From NCBI GenBank assembly GCA_034142505.1, contig JAWZDV010000017.1, positions 36,558 to 100,557 of the forward strand: a stretch of 64,000 bases of DNA, read 5' to 3'. Position 1 is the first letter of the stretch, and every line of letters begins with the position of its first letter. Shown one piece after another: positions 35,721 to 43,651 of this stretch. The notes beneath the pieces were generated by a model that did no database searches, was not told where the DNA came from, and saw only the letters and a list, made by a program, of their open reading frames with translations. This DNA is from Hungatella_A sp034142505 (GTDB lineage: Bacteria > Bacillota > Clostridia > Lachnospirales > Lachnospiraceae). The position numbers and the translations under genes are program-made.

Positions 35721-36383
35721 ATGAGGAAGAGAAAACAGTTAACAGCCCTGGCCCTGGCGCTGGGCCTGGCGGCAGGAGGAAGCATGGCGTCATACGCGGC
35801 AGCGGGAGACCCGTCCGTAGAATCGGAGTCTGTGATGGCAGCGGCAGGAAGCAAAGAGACCGAACTGCTGGGAAGAATCAATGCGACAACACTGAGCGTT
35901 ACGCTCCCAATCACGGTGGCATTTGATGTGGACCCCAGTAAATATGACGTGACACAAACCGATTTTCTGACCCGTCAGATCAGTGCGCCGTCGAACTACA
36001 ACATCGTGAACAATTCCGCAACACCGGTATATGTTCACATCAGCGGAGTGACACAGGGGGCAGTCTCAGGAAGAGTCACGTCGACCAGCACCTTAACGGA
36101 TGATAAAGCGGACGTGGCAAACACAAGCAAGAACAAACAGGTTCTGCTGGCCATCAAAGCCAGTACAGAGACAGTGCCGGCCACTGAGAGCGCGTTATCA
36201 GCCGGATTTGGCCTTACAACGGCAACCAGCAGCTACTCACTGGAAAGCGCCTCAAAAGGAAAGATCGACGCCGGGGGAACCATGAATTTAAAGATTTACG
36301 GCTTAACGAATAAAGGCTGGAGCCAGAACGACATCTTTTCGGTAAAGCCAAGTTTTACGGTTGGACTGACGCCGGTCGTCTAG
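35721..36383 (+). CDS. Secreted beta-rich protein, paralogue B
   Basis: A 220-aa exported protein, signal peptide about 1-27 (ending MASYAAAG). It shares with paralogue A the pattern ETELLGRINATTLSVTLPI, AFDVDPSKYD, a QI-S/A-P step, NYNIVNNSATPVYVHISGV and NLKIYGLTNKG, ending in a strand after SVKPSFTVGL. Rich in Thr, Ser and Val with no Cys, like a self-assembling surface subunit. Strong RBS AGGAGG. Position near the operon end with a strong site suggests it is made in quantity. Function inferred only. Confidence 0.78.
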   Translation: MRKRKQLTALALALGLAAGGSMASYAAAGDPSVESESVMAAAGSKETELLGRINATTLSVTLPITVAFDVDPSKYDVTQTDFLTRQISAPSNYNIVNNSATPVYVHISGVTQGAVSGRVTSTSTLTDDKADVANTSKNKQVLLAIKASTETVPATESALSAGFGLTTATSSYSLESASKGKIDAGGTMNLKIYGLTNKGWSQNDIFSVKPSFTVGLTPVV

Positions 36384-36424
36384 TGGAAGGCATAAAAAAC
36401 GAATAGCAGGAAGGAGCCACAAAT

Positions 36425-36619
36425 ATGGCAACAAGAATCCCATGCACCCCCTTCGGAAAGAAAATGAAGATCGCCATGGTAGAGCAGGACCTCCCCCAGC
36501 AGGAACTGGCGAGACGTCTGGGAATCGCCAATTCCACCGTCAGCGACATCATTTATGGCCGGAACCAGTGCGAGAAGACAAAAGAGCGCATCGCCCGGAC
36601 CCTTGGAATCGAAGGCTAG
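36425..36619 (+). CDS. Small HTH (XRE/Cro-like) regulator
   Basis: A 64-aa DNA-binding protein that is almost only a helix-turn-helix: QQELARRLGIANSTVSDII is the HTH core. RBS AGGAGCC precedes the ATG. It lies 41 bp after paralogue B and before the operon terminator, so it should be made only when the operon is on, which would suit an autoregulator. Possible targets are unknown. Confidence 0.82.
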   Translation: MATRIPCTPFGKKMKIAMVEQDLPQQELARRLGIANSTVSDIIYGRNQCEKTKERIARTLGIEG

Positions 36620-36643
36620 CATAAGTTGCAACGTTGATTCAAA

Positions 36644-36679
36644 AGTATTCCCCCTGCCTTTTGGGCAGAGGGGTATTTT
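36644..36679 (+). terminator. Terminator of the surface operon
   Basis: A GC-rich stem (CCCCCTGCC around 36650-36658 with GGGCAGAGGGG at 36663-36673) is followed by TATTTTT. It closes the transcription unit that starts at the switch. Confidence 0.85.
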
Positions 36680-36720
36680 TGCAGAGTAAGGCAGTCATTG
36701 TGGAAAATAATGTCTGAGGA

Positions 36721-36749
36721 TTGACAATTATTTACAGTTGTGATACCGT
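36721..36749 (+). promoter_or_regulatory. Promoter of the riboswitch-ATPase unit
   Basis: A consensus -35 TTGACA (36721-36726) is 17 bp from TACCGT (36744-36749), which is preceded by TG as in an extended -10. Confidence 0.65.
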
Positions 36750-36775
36750 TATAGCAATGGAACGATAATTGCATA

Positions 36776-36893
36776 GCTGAGGGAGTAATTCCGCAGGGCT
36801 TCGGTTTAAACCGTGGCAGGCGAGGTAAATCAACAGCATGACGTGCCGTAAGGGCCGTCTGGTTTATCTATAAAGAATGAGACTCATATACAG
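36776..36893 (+). ncRNA. yybP-ykoY-type manganese riboswitch
   Basis: The leader has the class hallmarks: GGGAGTA just after the 5' strand of P1 (36778-36787), an internal ATCAAC (36829-36834) and the closing ATGAGACTC (36878-36886) that pairs back to the start. The downstream gene is a P-type cation ATPase, a known target of this riboswitch. The 3' strand of P1 overlaps the left arm of a terminator (36881-36893), so ligand-bound P1 should prevent termination and turn the gene on. Class assignment is by eye. Confidence 0.8.
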
Positions 36894-36920
36894 TAAAAAC
36901 GCTGTGTATGGGTCTTTTTT
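36881..36920 (+). terminator. Riboswitch expression-platform terminator
   Basis: Arms at 36881-36893 and 36902-36914 form a 13-bp stem with one or two wobble pairs, followed by six T (36915-36920). It competes with the aptamer's P1 helix. Confidence 0.85.
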
Positions 36921-37012
36921 GATATCCGGTTATTTTCAAAAAAGACTAAAAACCCATAGAACAGTCAATCATTCCAGTAAAGGGTCAGAGAGAAAACAGG
37001 AGGTGCTTTTAA

Positions 37013-39706
37013 ATGAAGGATTATTTAAAATCGGAGGAGGAAGTGCTGCAGGAGCAGGAGGTAAATGCACAGCAGGGGCTTTCGGAGGCACAGGCGGCCA
37101 GGAGGCTGGAAGAACATGGGAAGAATAAACTGGTGGAGTCGAAAAAGACGCCCGTCTGGAAACGGTTCTTATCCCAGCTGGCGGACCCCATGATTATCAT
37201 TCTGATTGCGGCTGCGGCGGTGTCCGGGGTTACGGCGGTGTACGCAGGGGAATCTTTCGCGGACGTGATTATTATTCTGGCGGTTGTCATCATCAACGCG
37301 GTGCTGGGCGTGGTTCAGGAGAGCAAGGCGGAGGCGGCGATCGCGGCTTTGCAGGAGATTGCGGCGGCCACCTCCAAGGTGATCCGCGGCGGACGTCAGA
37401 TGACGGTGCGCAGCGAAGAACTGGTGGCTGGCGATGTGATCATCCTGGAGGCCGGGGATTCGGTTCCGGCGGATGCCAGGATCGTGGAATGCGCCAGCAT
37501 GAAGATTGAGGAGGCGGCGTTGACCGGCGAGTCGGTTCCTGTGTTAAAGTCAACGGGGCAGCTGGCGGTGGATGAGAAGGGAAAAGACGTTCCTCTCGGA
37601 GATAGGAAGAACATGGTGTACATGGGCAGTTCCGTGGCTTACGGGCGCGGCCGCGCCGTGGTGGTGGCAACCGGGATGGACACGGAGATGGGCAAGATCG
37701 CGGACGCGCTGACGCTTGCCAAGGACAATGCGACGCCGCTTCAGCGGAAGCTGGCCCAGTTGAGCAAGGTGCTGAGCGTGCTGGTGATTGGAATCTGTGT
37801 TGTTATTTTCGGTATCAGTCTGGTTCGGGCGTACCCGGATGTGTCCGGGGCGGTGATGCTGGATACGTTTATGGTGGCGGTGAGTCTGGCGGTGGCGGCG
37901 ATCCCGGAGGGACTGGCGGCCGTTGTGACCATCGTGCTGTCCATCGGTGTGACCAATATGTCCAAAAAATCGGCCATCGTGCGGAAACTGACAGCGGTGG
38001 AGACTCTTGGCTGCACCCAGATTATCTGTTCGGATAAGACGGGAACTTTGACCCAGAACAAGATGACGGTGGTGGAGCATACCGGCCAGGATGAGAAGAT
38101 GCTGGCGGCTGCCATGAGTCTGTGCAATGACGCGGAACTGGATGAGAAACACGAGGCGGTCGGAGAACCGACGGAAGCGGCACTGGTGAATTATGCCTGG
38201 AAGGCGGGGCTTGACAAGAACCAGATGAAGATGGAGTATGTCAGAATTGGCGAAGCCCCCTTTGATTCCATGCGGAAAATGATGTCGACGGTGCACCGGA
38301 TGAGTGGCGGGACGGACCGGCCGAGTAACGGGATGAACCGGATGAGTGATGGGAAGGTGATCCAGTTTACCAAGGGAGCGCCGGATGAGATACTGAAACG
38401 ATGCAGTAAAATCTGGATGGATGGAAAAGAGATGGAGCTGACCGAGGCAGTCCGGGCGTCTATTCTGAAAGAGAATAAGGGGATGGCCGACAAGGCGCTG
38501 CGTGTGCTGGGGGCGGCCATGAGAACCTGGGACCGGGAGCCGGACAGTTATGAGGCGGAATTCCTGGAGACGGATTTATGCTTCCTGGGGCTGACGGGGA
38601 TGATTGACCCGGTAAGGCCCGAGGTGAAGCCGGCCATTGATGAGTGCCGGGCGGCGGGTATCCGGCCGATTATGATTACGGGTGACCATAAGGATACGGC
38701 GGTGGCTATTGCCATGCAGCTGGGGATTATCGACAGCCCGGAACAGGCGATTACGGGAGCGGAGTTAGACGACATTTCCGATGAGGCGCTGGAGAGTGAG
38801 ATTGAGCGGTACTCCGTGTATGCCAGGGTGCAGCCGGAGCACAAGGTGCGGATTGTCAATGCATGGCAGAAGCGTGGAAAGATCACGGCCATGACCGGGG
38901 ATGGCGTGAACGATGCGCCGTCGATTAAAAATGCGGATATCGGCGTTGGTATGGGGATCACCGGCACGGATGTGACGAAGAATGTGGCGGATATGGTGCT
39001 GGCGGACGATAACTTTGCGACCATTGTGTCGGCGGTGTCGGAGGGGCGGCGGATCTATGACAACATCAGGAAGGCCATTCAGTTTTTGCTGGCTTCCAAT
39101 CTGTCGGAGGTGCTGGCTATCTTCTTTGCAACACTGATGGGATTTACGATTTTGAAGCCGGTGCATTTACTTTGGATTAACCTGATTACGGACTGTTTTC
39201 CGGCGCTGGCGCTGGGGATGGAGAAACCGGAGCAGGATATCATGGCGCGGGCGCCAAGGGACCCGAAAGACGGGATATTTGCCGGAGGCGTGGGGATCAA
39301 CGTGGCTTTGCAGGGGATTGCGGTGGCGGTGATTACGCTGGCGTCCTATTTTATCGGACATTATGTGGAGGCGGGAGTCTGGGAGATAACGAACAGTGCG
39401 GACGGGATGACGATGGCATTTTTGACGCTGTCCATGACGGAGATCTTCCACTCATTTAATATGAGGTCGCTGCACAAGTCGATTCTGCACACGAAGGAGC
39501 AGAACCGGTGGCTGTGGCTGTCCATGCTGGCGTCGCTGGTATGTACCACCGCGGTGATCTATGTGCCGTTTTTGTCCGATGCATTTGGATTCGAACACAT
39601 TTCCCTGATGGAATACGGGGTGGCGATTGCATTGGCATTCTGTATTATTCCGATTGTGGAGATCAGCAAGGTGATCCAGAGGAACCAGAAGAGATTCCAG
39701 GATTAG
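37013..39706 (+). CDS. P-type cation ATPase, Ca2+/Mn2+ exporter (PMCA/SERCA-like, P2 type)
   Basis: A 897-aa membrane pump that exports divalent cations using ATP. The actuator motif is LTGESVPV, the phosphorylation site CSDKTGTLTQNKM, the nucleotide domain KGAPDE and the hinge MTGDGVNDAPSIKNADIGV. M4 has AAIPEGLAAVVT and M6 NLITDCFPALALGMEKPE, so the Ca-site residues Glu, Asn and Asp are kept. Upstream is a manganese riboswitch, so the physiological substrate is more likely Mn2+ or both, as for riboswitch-controlled pumps such as YoaB and pneumococcal MgtA. A short Met/Ser/Asn/Gly insertion (about residues 427-445) in the N domain is unusual. RBS AGGAGGT precedes the ATG. Confidence 0.93.
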   Translation: MKDYLKSEEEVLQEQEVNAQQGLSEAQAARRLEEHGKNKLVESKKTPVWKRFLSQLADPMIIILIAAAAVSGVTAVYAGESFADVIIILAVVIINAVLGVVQESKAEAAIAALQEIAAATSKVIRGGRQMTVRSEELVAGDVIILEAGDSVPADARIVECASMKIEEAALTGESVPVLKSTGQLAVDEKGKDVPLGDRKNMVYMGSSVAYGRGRAVVVATGMDTEMGKIADALTLAKDNATPLQRKLAQLSKVLSVLVIGICVVIFGISLVRAYPDVSGAVMLDTFMVAVSLAVAAIPEGLAAVVTIVLSIGVTNMSKKSAIVRKLTAVETLGCTQIICSDKTGTLTQNKMTVVEHTGQDEKMLAAAMSLCNDAELDEKHEAVGEPTEAALVNYAWKAGLDKNQMKMEYVRIGEAPFDSMRKMMSTVHRMSGGTDRPSNGMNRMSDGKVIQFTKGAPDEILKRCSKIWMDGKEMELTEAVRASILKENKGMADKALRVLGAAMRTWDREPDSYEAEFLETDLCFLGLTGMIDPVRPEVKPAIDECRAAGIRPIMITGDHKDTAVAIAMQLGIIDSPEQAITGAELDDISDEALESEIERYSVYARVQPEHKVRIVNAWQKRGKITAMTGDGVNDAPSIKNADIGVGMGITGTDVTKNVADMVLADDNFATIVSAVSEGRRIYDNIRKAIQFLLASNLSEVLAIFFATLMGFTILKPVHLLWINLITDCFPALALGMEKPEQDIMARAPRDPKDGIFAGGVGINVALQGIAVAVITLASYFIGHYVEAGVWEITNSADGMTMAFLTLSMTEIFHSFNMRSLHKSILHTKEQNRWLWLSMLASLVCTTAVIYVPFLSDAFGFEHISLMEYGVAIALAFCIIPIVEISKVIQRNQKRFQD

Positions 39707-39722
39707 ATAAAATACCTATGAT

Positions 39723-39755
39723 GGGAGAGAGGGAGAAATTCTTCTCTCCTTTTTT
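39723..39755 (+). terminator. Terminator after the P-type ATPase
   Basis: A purine stem GGAGAGA (39724-39730) pairs with TCTCTCC (39743-39749), followed by TTTTTT. Confidence 0.75.
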
Positions 39756-39819
39756 GCATGGAAATTATGGGCAGATGGTGATAAAAATAGGCTTTTTGAG
39801 GTGTTTTTGTGGGGAAAGG

Positions 39820-39848
39820 TTGATAAAAAAGTCGAAAAATGATAGCAT
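39820..39848 (+). promoter_or_regulatory. Promoter of the D,D-carboxypeptidase gene
   Basis: TTGATA (39820-39825) and TAGCAT (39843-39848) are 17 bp apart, about 40 bp before the gene. Confidence 0.55.
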
Positions 39849-39890
39849 ATAGGGAGTGACTTTTGAGACAGGGGTATTGGAGAAGATAGG

Positions 39891-41408
39891 ATGAACAGCA
39901 GAAAACGTTGGGCAGGGTTTTTGATATGGGTGTGTTTATTGAGCCAGGTATTCGGGATGACGTCATTTGCAAAGCCGGACTGGCCTTCGGATACAGGGAT
40001 AGTAGCCGAGGCCGGAGTGGTGATGGACGCGGATACCGGGGCGCTGATTTTTGGGCAGAACAGCCGGCTGCCTTATTATCCGGCCAGTATTACGAAGCTT
40101 TTGACGGCGCTGGTGGTGTTGGAACATGCCTCTCTGGATGAGATGGTGGTGTTTAGCAATGACGCGGTGAATAACGTGGAATCCGGGAGCGGCAATCCGG
40201 TGGGCCTTGACGTGGGAGATGAACTGTCTGTGAGGGATTGTCTCTATGCCCTGCTGCTGCGCTCTTCCAACCAGGCGGCCAACGCGCTGGCGGAGCATGT
40301 GGGCGGAACCAGGGACGGGTTCGTTGAGATGATGAATGAGAGGATCGCCCAGATTGGATGTACGGGAAGTCATTTTAAGAATCCGTCGGGGCTCAATGAT
40401 TCGGAGCAGGTGGTGACGGCCTATGATATGGCGCTGATCGCCAGGGCGGCTTTTGAGAATCCGGATCTGCTGGAGATCGCATCGACGAGGACCTATACCC
40501 TGCCGGCGACGAAGAACAACCCGGAGGGGTTTGCCATGGCGGTGGAGCATAAGATATTGAAGGCGCCGGCCGGCACGCAGTTGTACTGTGAGGGAGCGGT
40601 GGCCGGAAAGACCGGGTGGACCTCAGTAGCAGGGAATACATTGGTGACATATGCGGAGCGTGACGGGCGGAGGCTGATCGCGGTGGTGCTGAAAGGGGAG
40701 CCGACCCAGTACTATCTGGACACGATTACGCTGTTAGAATTTGGATTTGCGAGAACGAAGAATGTGGATATCACCGAGGCGGAGGCGGCTTATGTCACCG
40801 GGGAGGAAGAACTGGCGGTGGGAGATGCGAAGTATGCGCCCTCGGATCTGGAGTTTTACCACCCTTATGTGACGCTGCCAAGTGACGCGGAGTATGGGGA
40901 TGCGGAGAAGACATTTGAAACCAGTCTCCCTGCGGGAAGCCCGGAAGGGGCTGTGGCGGTGCTTCGGTATACGTACAATGAACGGAAGGTTGGGGAGGCA
41001 TTTCTCCGCTTGAAGGTCAGGGAGTCCGATGTGGAAGTGGTGGGCTCCGGGGAGACGCAGCCGGAGGAGACGACGGCGCCGCCTGAGACAGCGCCGGAGA
41101 CGGAGCCGGAGAGCACAAAACCGGCAGAGAAAGAGACGAAGATTTCCCTGCCGCTTCCGGAACTGAATCTATCGCGGAATGCCAAAATTACACTGATTTT
41201 GATTGTAATCGCTGTTATTCTTGCTTTTATTGTGCTTGTGGCTGTGATTCGAAAAATAATGGAGATCCGCCAGGAACGGGAAGACCGGGAAGTGCGGCGG
41301 GCCATCAGAAGGCTGCGGCTGATGGAGGAAGGGATTTCCGAGGAAGAATTCGACCGGCTGTTGGAGGCAAGGATGAATAGGGTGAGGAATGTGGAGGACG
41401 AGGAGTAA
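39891..41408 (+). CDS. dacA: D-alanyl-D-alanine carboxypeptidase (penicillin-binding protein 5/DacA type)
   Basis: Membrane-attached low-molecular-weight PBP of 505 aa that trims the terminal D-Ala of peptidoglycan stems. Signal peptide about 1-25. The three active-site motifs are clear: SITK (SxxK) in YYPASITKLL, SSN in LRSSNQAANAL, and KTG in AGKTGWTSVAGN. A PBP5-associated beta domain follows, then a Pro/Glu/Thr linker (about 385-415), a membrane helix (about 428-452) and a charged, coil-prone cytoplasmic tail rich in Arg and Glu. The true transmembrane anchor with a cytoplasmic tail differs from the amphipathic anchor of classical PBP5. Confidence 0.93.
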   Translation: MNSRKRWAGFLIWVCLLSQVFGMTSFAKPDWPSDTGIVAEAGVVMDADTGALIFGQNSRLPYYPASITKLLTALVVLEHASLDEMVVFSNDAVNNVESGSGNPVGLDVGDELSVRDCLYALLLRSSNQAANALAEHVGGTRDGFVEMMNERIAQIGCTGSHFKNPSGLNDSEQVVTAYDMALIARAAFENPDLLEIASTRTYTLPATKNNPEGFAMAVEHKILKAPAGTQLYCEGAVAGKTGWTSVAGNTLVTYAERDGRRLIAVVLKGEPTQYYLDTITLLEFGFARTKNVDITEAEAAYVTGEEELAVGDAKYAPSDLEFYHPYVTLPSDAEYGDAEKTFETSLPAGSPEGAVAVLRYTYNERKVGEAFLRLKVRESDVEVVGSGETQPEETTAPPETAPETEPESTKPAEKETKISLPLPELNLSRNAKITLILIVIAVILAFIVLVAVIRKIMEIRQEREDREVRRAIRRLRLMEEGISEEEFDRLLEARMNRVRNVEDEE

Positions 41409-41443
41409 ATCTTTCCTCCCGAACGACAAATATTGCCAATTTA

Positions 41444-41472
41444 TTGATAAGAATATTTAGATAAAGTATAAT
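41444..41472 (+). promoter_or_regulatory. Near-consensus promoter of the 27-aa peptide gene
   Basis: TTGATA (41444-41449) and TATAAT (41467-41472) are separated by exactly 17 bp, among the best sigma-A promoters in the window. Confidence 0.8.
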
Positions 41473-41514
41473 CGAAATGCTGTTGACTCTTTCCAGCGGA
41501 GAGGGGGTGGCATT

Positions 41515-41598
41515 TTGGAATACATATGTTCATTTGTGATTTCTGTTATGGCCGGTGTGACATGTTATTACATCGGTAAATGGCTAGACAGAATGTAG
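41515..41598 (+). CDS. 27-aa single-pass membrane peptide
   Basis: A tiny gene starting at TTG (41515) after GGAGAGGGGG. The product is one hydrophobic helix with a charged end (MEYICSFVISVMAG, then GKWLDRM). It has its own near-consensus promoter and its own terminator, which marks it as a real expressed unit. Size and shape fit small membrane toxins of type I systems or stand-alone regulatory membrane peptides. No antisense RNA promoter was convincing, so its function is open. Confidence 0.65.
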   Translation: MEYICSFVISVMAGVTCYYIGKWLDRM

Positions 41599-41644
41599 TA
41601 AACAACAGTTAGCCTGGGTGTTATCCTACCCGAAAAGGAAAAAT

Positions 41645-41685
41645 GAATCCCCGGAGAGCTGCAACTCTCTGGGGATTCGCTTTGT
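41645..41685 (+). terminator. Terminator of the 27-aa peptide unit
   Basis: A 14-bp stem with a single wobble (41645-41658 and 41665-41678) and a short T tail. The rest of the gap up to 41789 holds nothing identifiable. Confidence 0.8.
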
Positions 41686-41789
41686 GGCATTTTATACATA
41701 TGTTCGTTCATTTACATTTTACATCTACGAGCAACAGATGTCAAGATCTATAATGTGTGAAAGGACCTATGTTTTAGCGCAGAAACCTA

Positions 41790-41818
41790 TTGAGAATTTA
41801 ATGAAAATGCGTCATACT
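41790..41818 (+). promoter_or_regulatory. Promoter of the WYL regulator gene
   Basis: TTGAGA (41790-41795), 17 bp, CATACT (41813-41818), about 60 bp before the gene. Confidence 0.5.
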
Positions 41819-41879
41819 GATAGATAACCAGACAATAAATAAGGCAGAGAATAAAGGACAGAGAGTGAGGCATTTATAA

Positions 41880-42791
41880 ATGAAGATTGACCGGTTGATT
41901 GGGATACTATCGATATTGCTCCAGCAGGAGAAAGTGACGGCGCCGTATCTGGCGGAGAAGTTTGAGGTGTCCAGGAGGACGATTAACCGGGATATTGAGG
42001 ATATCTGTAAAGCGGGGATTCCGCTGGTGACGACCCAGGGGCAGAATGGCGGGATCTCGATTATGGAGGGGTACCGGATTGACCGGACGGTGCTGACCTC
42101 CTTTGAAATGCAGTCGATTCTGGCGGGGCTGCGGAGTCTGGACAGCGTGTCGGGGACCAGCCGGTACCAGCAGATGATGGACAAGCTGTCGGCGGGGAGC
42201 AGCTCGGTGCTGGCCTCCAACGCCCATATTGTGATTGACTTATCCTCCTGGTATAAGACGTCGCTGCCGCCTAAGATAGAACTGTTACAGGCGGCCATTG
42301 AGAGAAAGGAACTGGTACGGTTTGATTATTACGCGCCGGGCGGGGAGAGCACGCGGGTGCTGGAACCTTATCTTCTGACGTTTCAGTGGACGGCCTGGTA
42401 TGTGTGGGGGTACTGCCGGTCGAGAGAGGATTACCGGATGTTTAAGTTAAACCGGATGCTGGATTTAGAACTGACGGGGGACGTGTTTGAAGCCAGGGAA
42501 GACCGTCATTTTGAGATGAAGGTGGATGAGGTTTTTGATAACCGGTTTTCCATTAAAGTGATATTTCCGGCGGCGGAGAAATGGCGGCTGATTGAAGAGT
42601 TTGGAGAACATAGTTTCCGGGCGCGGGAAGACGGGACGCTGGAATTTGAAGGGAAGTTTGCAGATGAGGAGGCGGCGGTCAGCTGGATTCTACAGTTTGC
42701 GGGAAGAGCGGAACTTGTGGAGCCGGAATATCTGCGAAAAAGGATTGGTATGGTGGCGGAACGTATTTCAAAAACTTATCTTGAATCATGA
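41880..42791 (+). CDS. HTH-WYL (YafY-type) transcriptional regulator
   Basis: A 303-aa DNA-binding regulator. An N-terminal winged helix (DRLIGILSILLQQEKVTA and YLAEKFEVSRRTINRDIE, about 1-60) is followed by a WYL ligand-sensing domain (about 140-220, with the WYL-like YLLTFQWTAWYVWGYCR) and a WCX-like C-terminal extension. WYL domains bind nucleic acids or small ligands. It is followed on the same strand by a GyrI-like protein and a MATE exporter, a plausible drug-response neighbourhood that it may control. Confidence 0.9.
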   Translation: MKIDRLIGILSILLQQEKVTAPYLAEKFEVSRRTINRDIEDICKAGIPLVTTQGQNGGISIMEGYRIDRTVLTSFEMQSILAGLRSLDSVSGTSRYQQMMDKLSAGSSSVLASNAHIVIDLSSWYKTSLPPKIELLQAAIERKELVRFDYYAPGGESTRVLEPYLLTFQWTAWYVWGYCRSREDYRMFKLNRMLDLELTGDVFEAREDRHFEMKVDEVFDNRFSIKVIFPAAEKWRLIEEFGEHSFRAREDGTLEFEGKFADEEAAVSWILQFAGRAELVEPEYLRKRIGMVAERISKTYLES

Positions 42792-42900
42792 CAAGAAGAT
42801 GTCGTGTTTGAAGTGATAGGATAAAAGAAAAAACAGAACGGCGGTGTGGAGAGTATAACGTGGCTTCACGGCACGGTTCAGGTGTATGGAGGAGAGTCAT

Positions 42901-43548
42901 ATGGCAGGATTGGATTATAAGAAAGAGTATAAGGATTTATACCAGCCAAAGAACAAGCCGTCGATCATCCAGGTTCCGGAGATGGTCTTTATCCAGGTGG
43001 AGGGCGAGGGCGACCCAAACAGCTGTCAGGCTTACAAGGACGCCATGGAGATTCTCTACGGTTTGTCGTTTACCATCAAGATGAGCAAGATGGGCGGCAA
43101 TCAGCCGGAGGGATATTTTGAATATGTGGTACCGCCGTTAGAGGGGCTGTGGTGGGGAGAGGACGAGGAATTGTTTGACGGCGTCATGATCGGTGATAAG
43201 TCTAAATTCCATTGGATTTCCATGATCCGCCAGCCGGAGTTCGTGACGGAGGAGGTCTTTGAGTGGGCAAAGGCGGCTCTTCAGAAAAAGAAACCCCATG
43301 TGGATGTTTCCACTACCAGACTGGTGAAATGGGAGGAAGGTCTGTGCGCCCAGGTGATGCATATCGGGCCTTACGACGACGAACCGGCCACCATCGCTTT
43401 GTTGAATCAGTTTGTGGAGGACAACGGTTATGATACCGATATAAACGAGCGCCGGCGCCACCATGAAATCTATCTTGGCGACCCCAGAAAGACAGCGCCG
43501 GAGCGGCTGAAAACGGTTCTGCGCCACCCTGTAAAAAAGCAACAATAA
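42901..43548 (+). CDS. GyrI-like small-molecule-binding protein
   Basis: A 215-aa cytoplasmic protein with a GyrI-like (SbmC/BmrR effector-binding) fold, here without a DNA-binding domain. I use the ATG at 42901 because GGAGGAGAG precedes it; an ATG at 42886 would place that site inside the gene. Diagnostic stretches are VEGEGDPNS, FEYVVPPLEGLWW near the start and CAQVMHIGPYDDEPATI, HHEIYLGDPRKT near the end. Stand-alone members bind cationic drugs or hydrolyse cyclopropanoids; the role here is undetermined. It lies just before the MATE exporter gene. Confidence 0.88.
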   Translation: MAGLDYKKEYKDLYQPKNKPSIIQVPEMVFIQVEGEGDPNSCQAYKDAMEILYGLSFTIKMSKMGGNQPEGYFEYVVPPLEGLWWGEDEELFDGVMIGDKSKFHWISMIRQPEFVTEEVFEWAKAALQKKKPHVDVSTTRLVKWEEGLCAQVMHIGPYDDEPATIALLNQFVEDNGYDTDINERRRHHEIYLGDPRKTAPERLKTVLRHPVKKQQ

Positions 43549-43576
43549 AACCTCGAAAAATCCATAAATCTTTGGC

Positions 43577-43645
43577 TTGCAAAAACTCCTCAATGCGTGT
43601 AAATTATGATGATAAGGTATCATACAATTACATACATTGAGGAGT
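43577..43645 (+). promoter_or_regulatory. MATE gene promoter covered by a long inverted repeat
   Basis: TTGCAA (43577-43582) and TAAATT (43600-43605) are 17 bp apart. A 20-bp imperfect inverted repeat (43585-43605 and 43626-43645) overlaps the spacer and -10 on one side and the GAGGAG ribosome site on the other, with an inner ATGAT/GTATCAT repeat. This could be an operator, or an RNA hairpin if transcription starts further upstream. Confidence 0.55.
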
Positions 43646-43651
43646 ATTATT

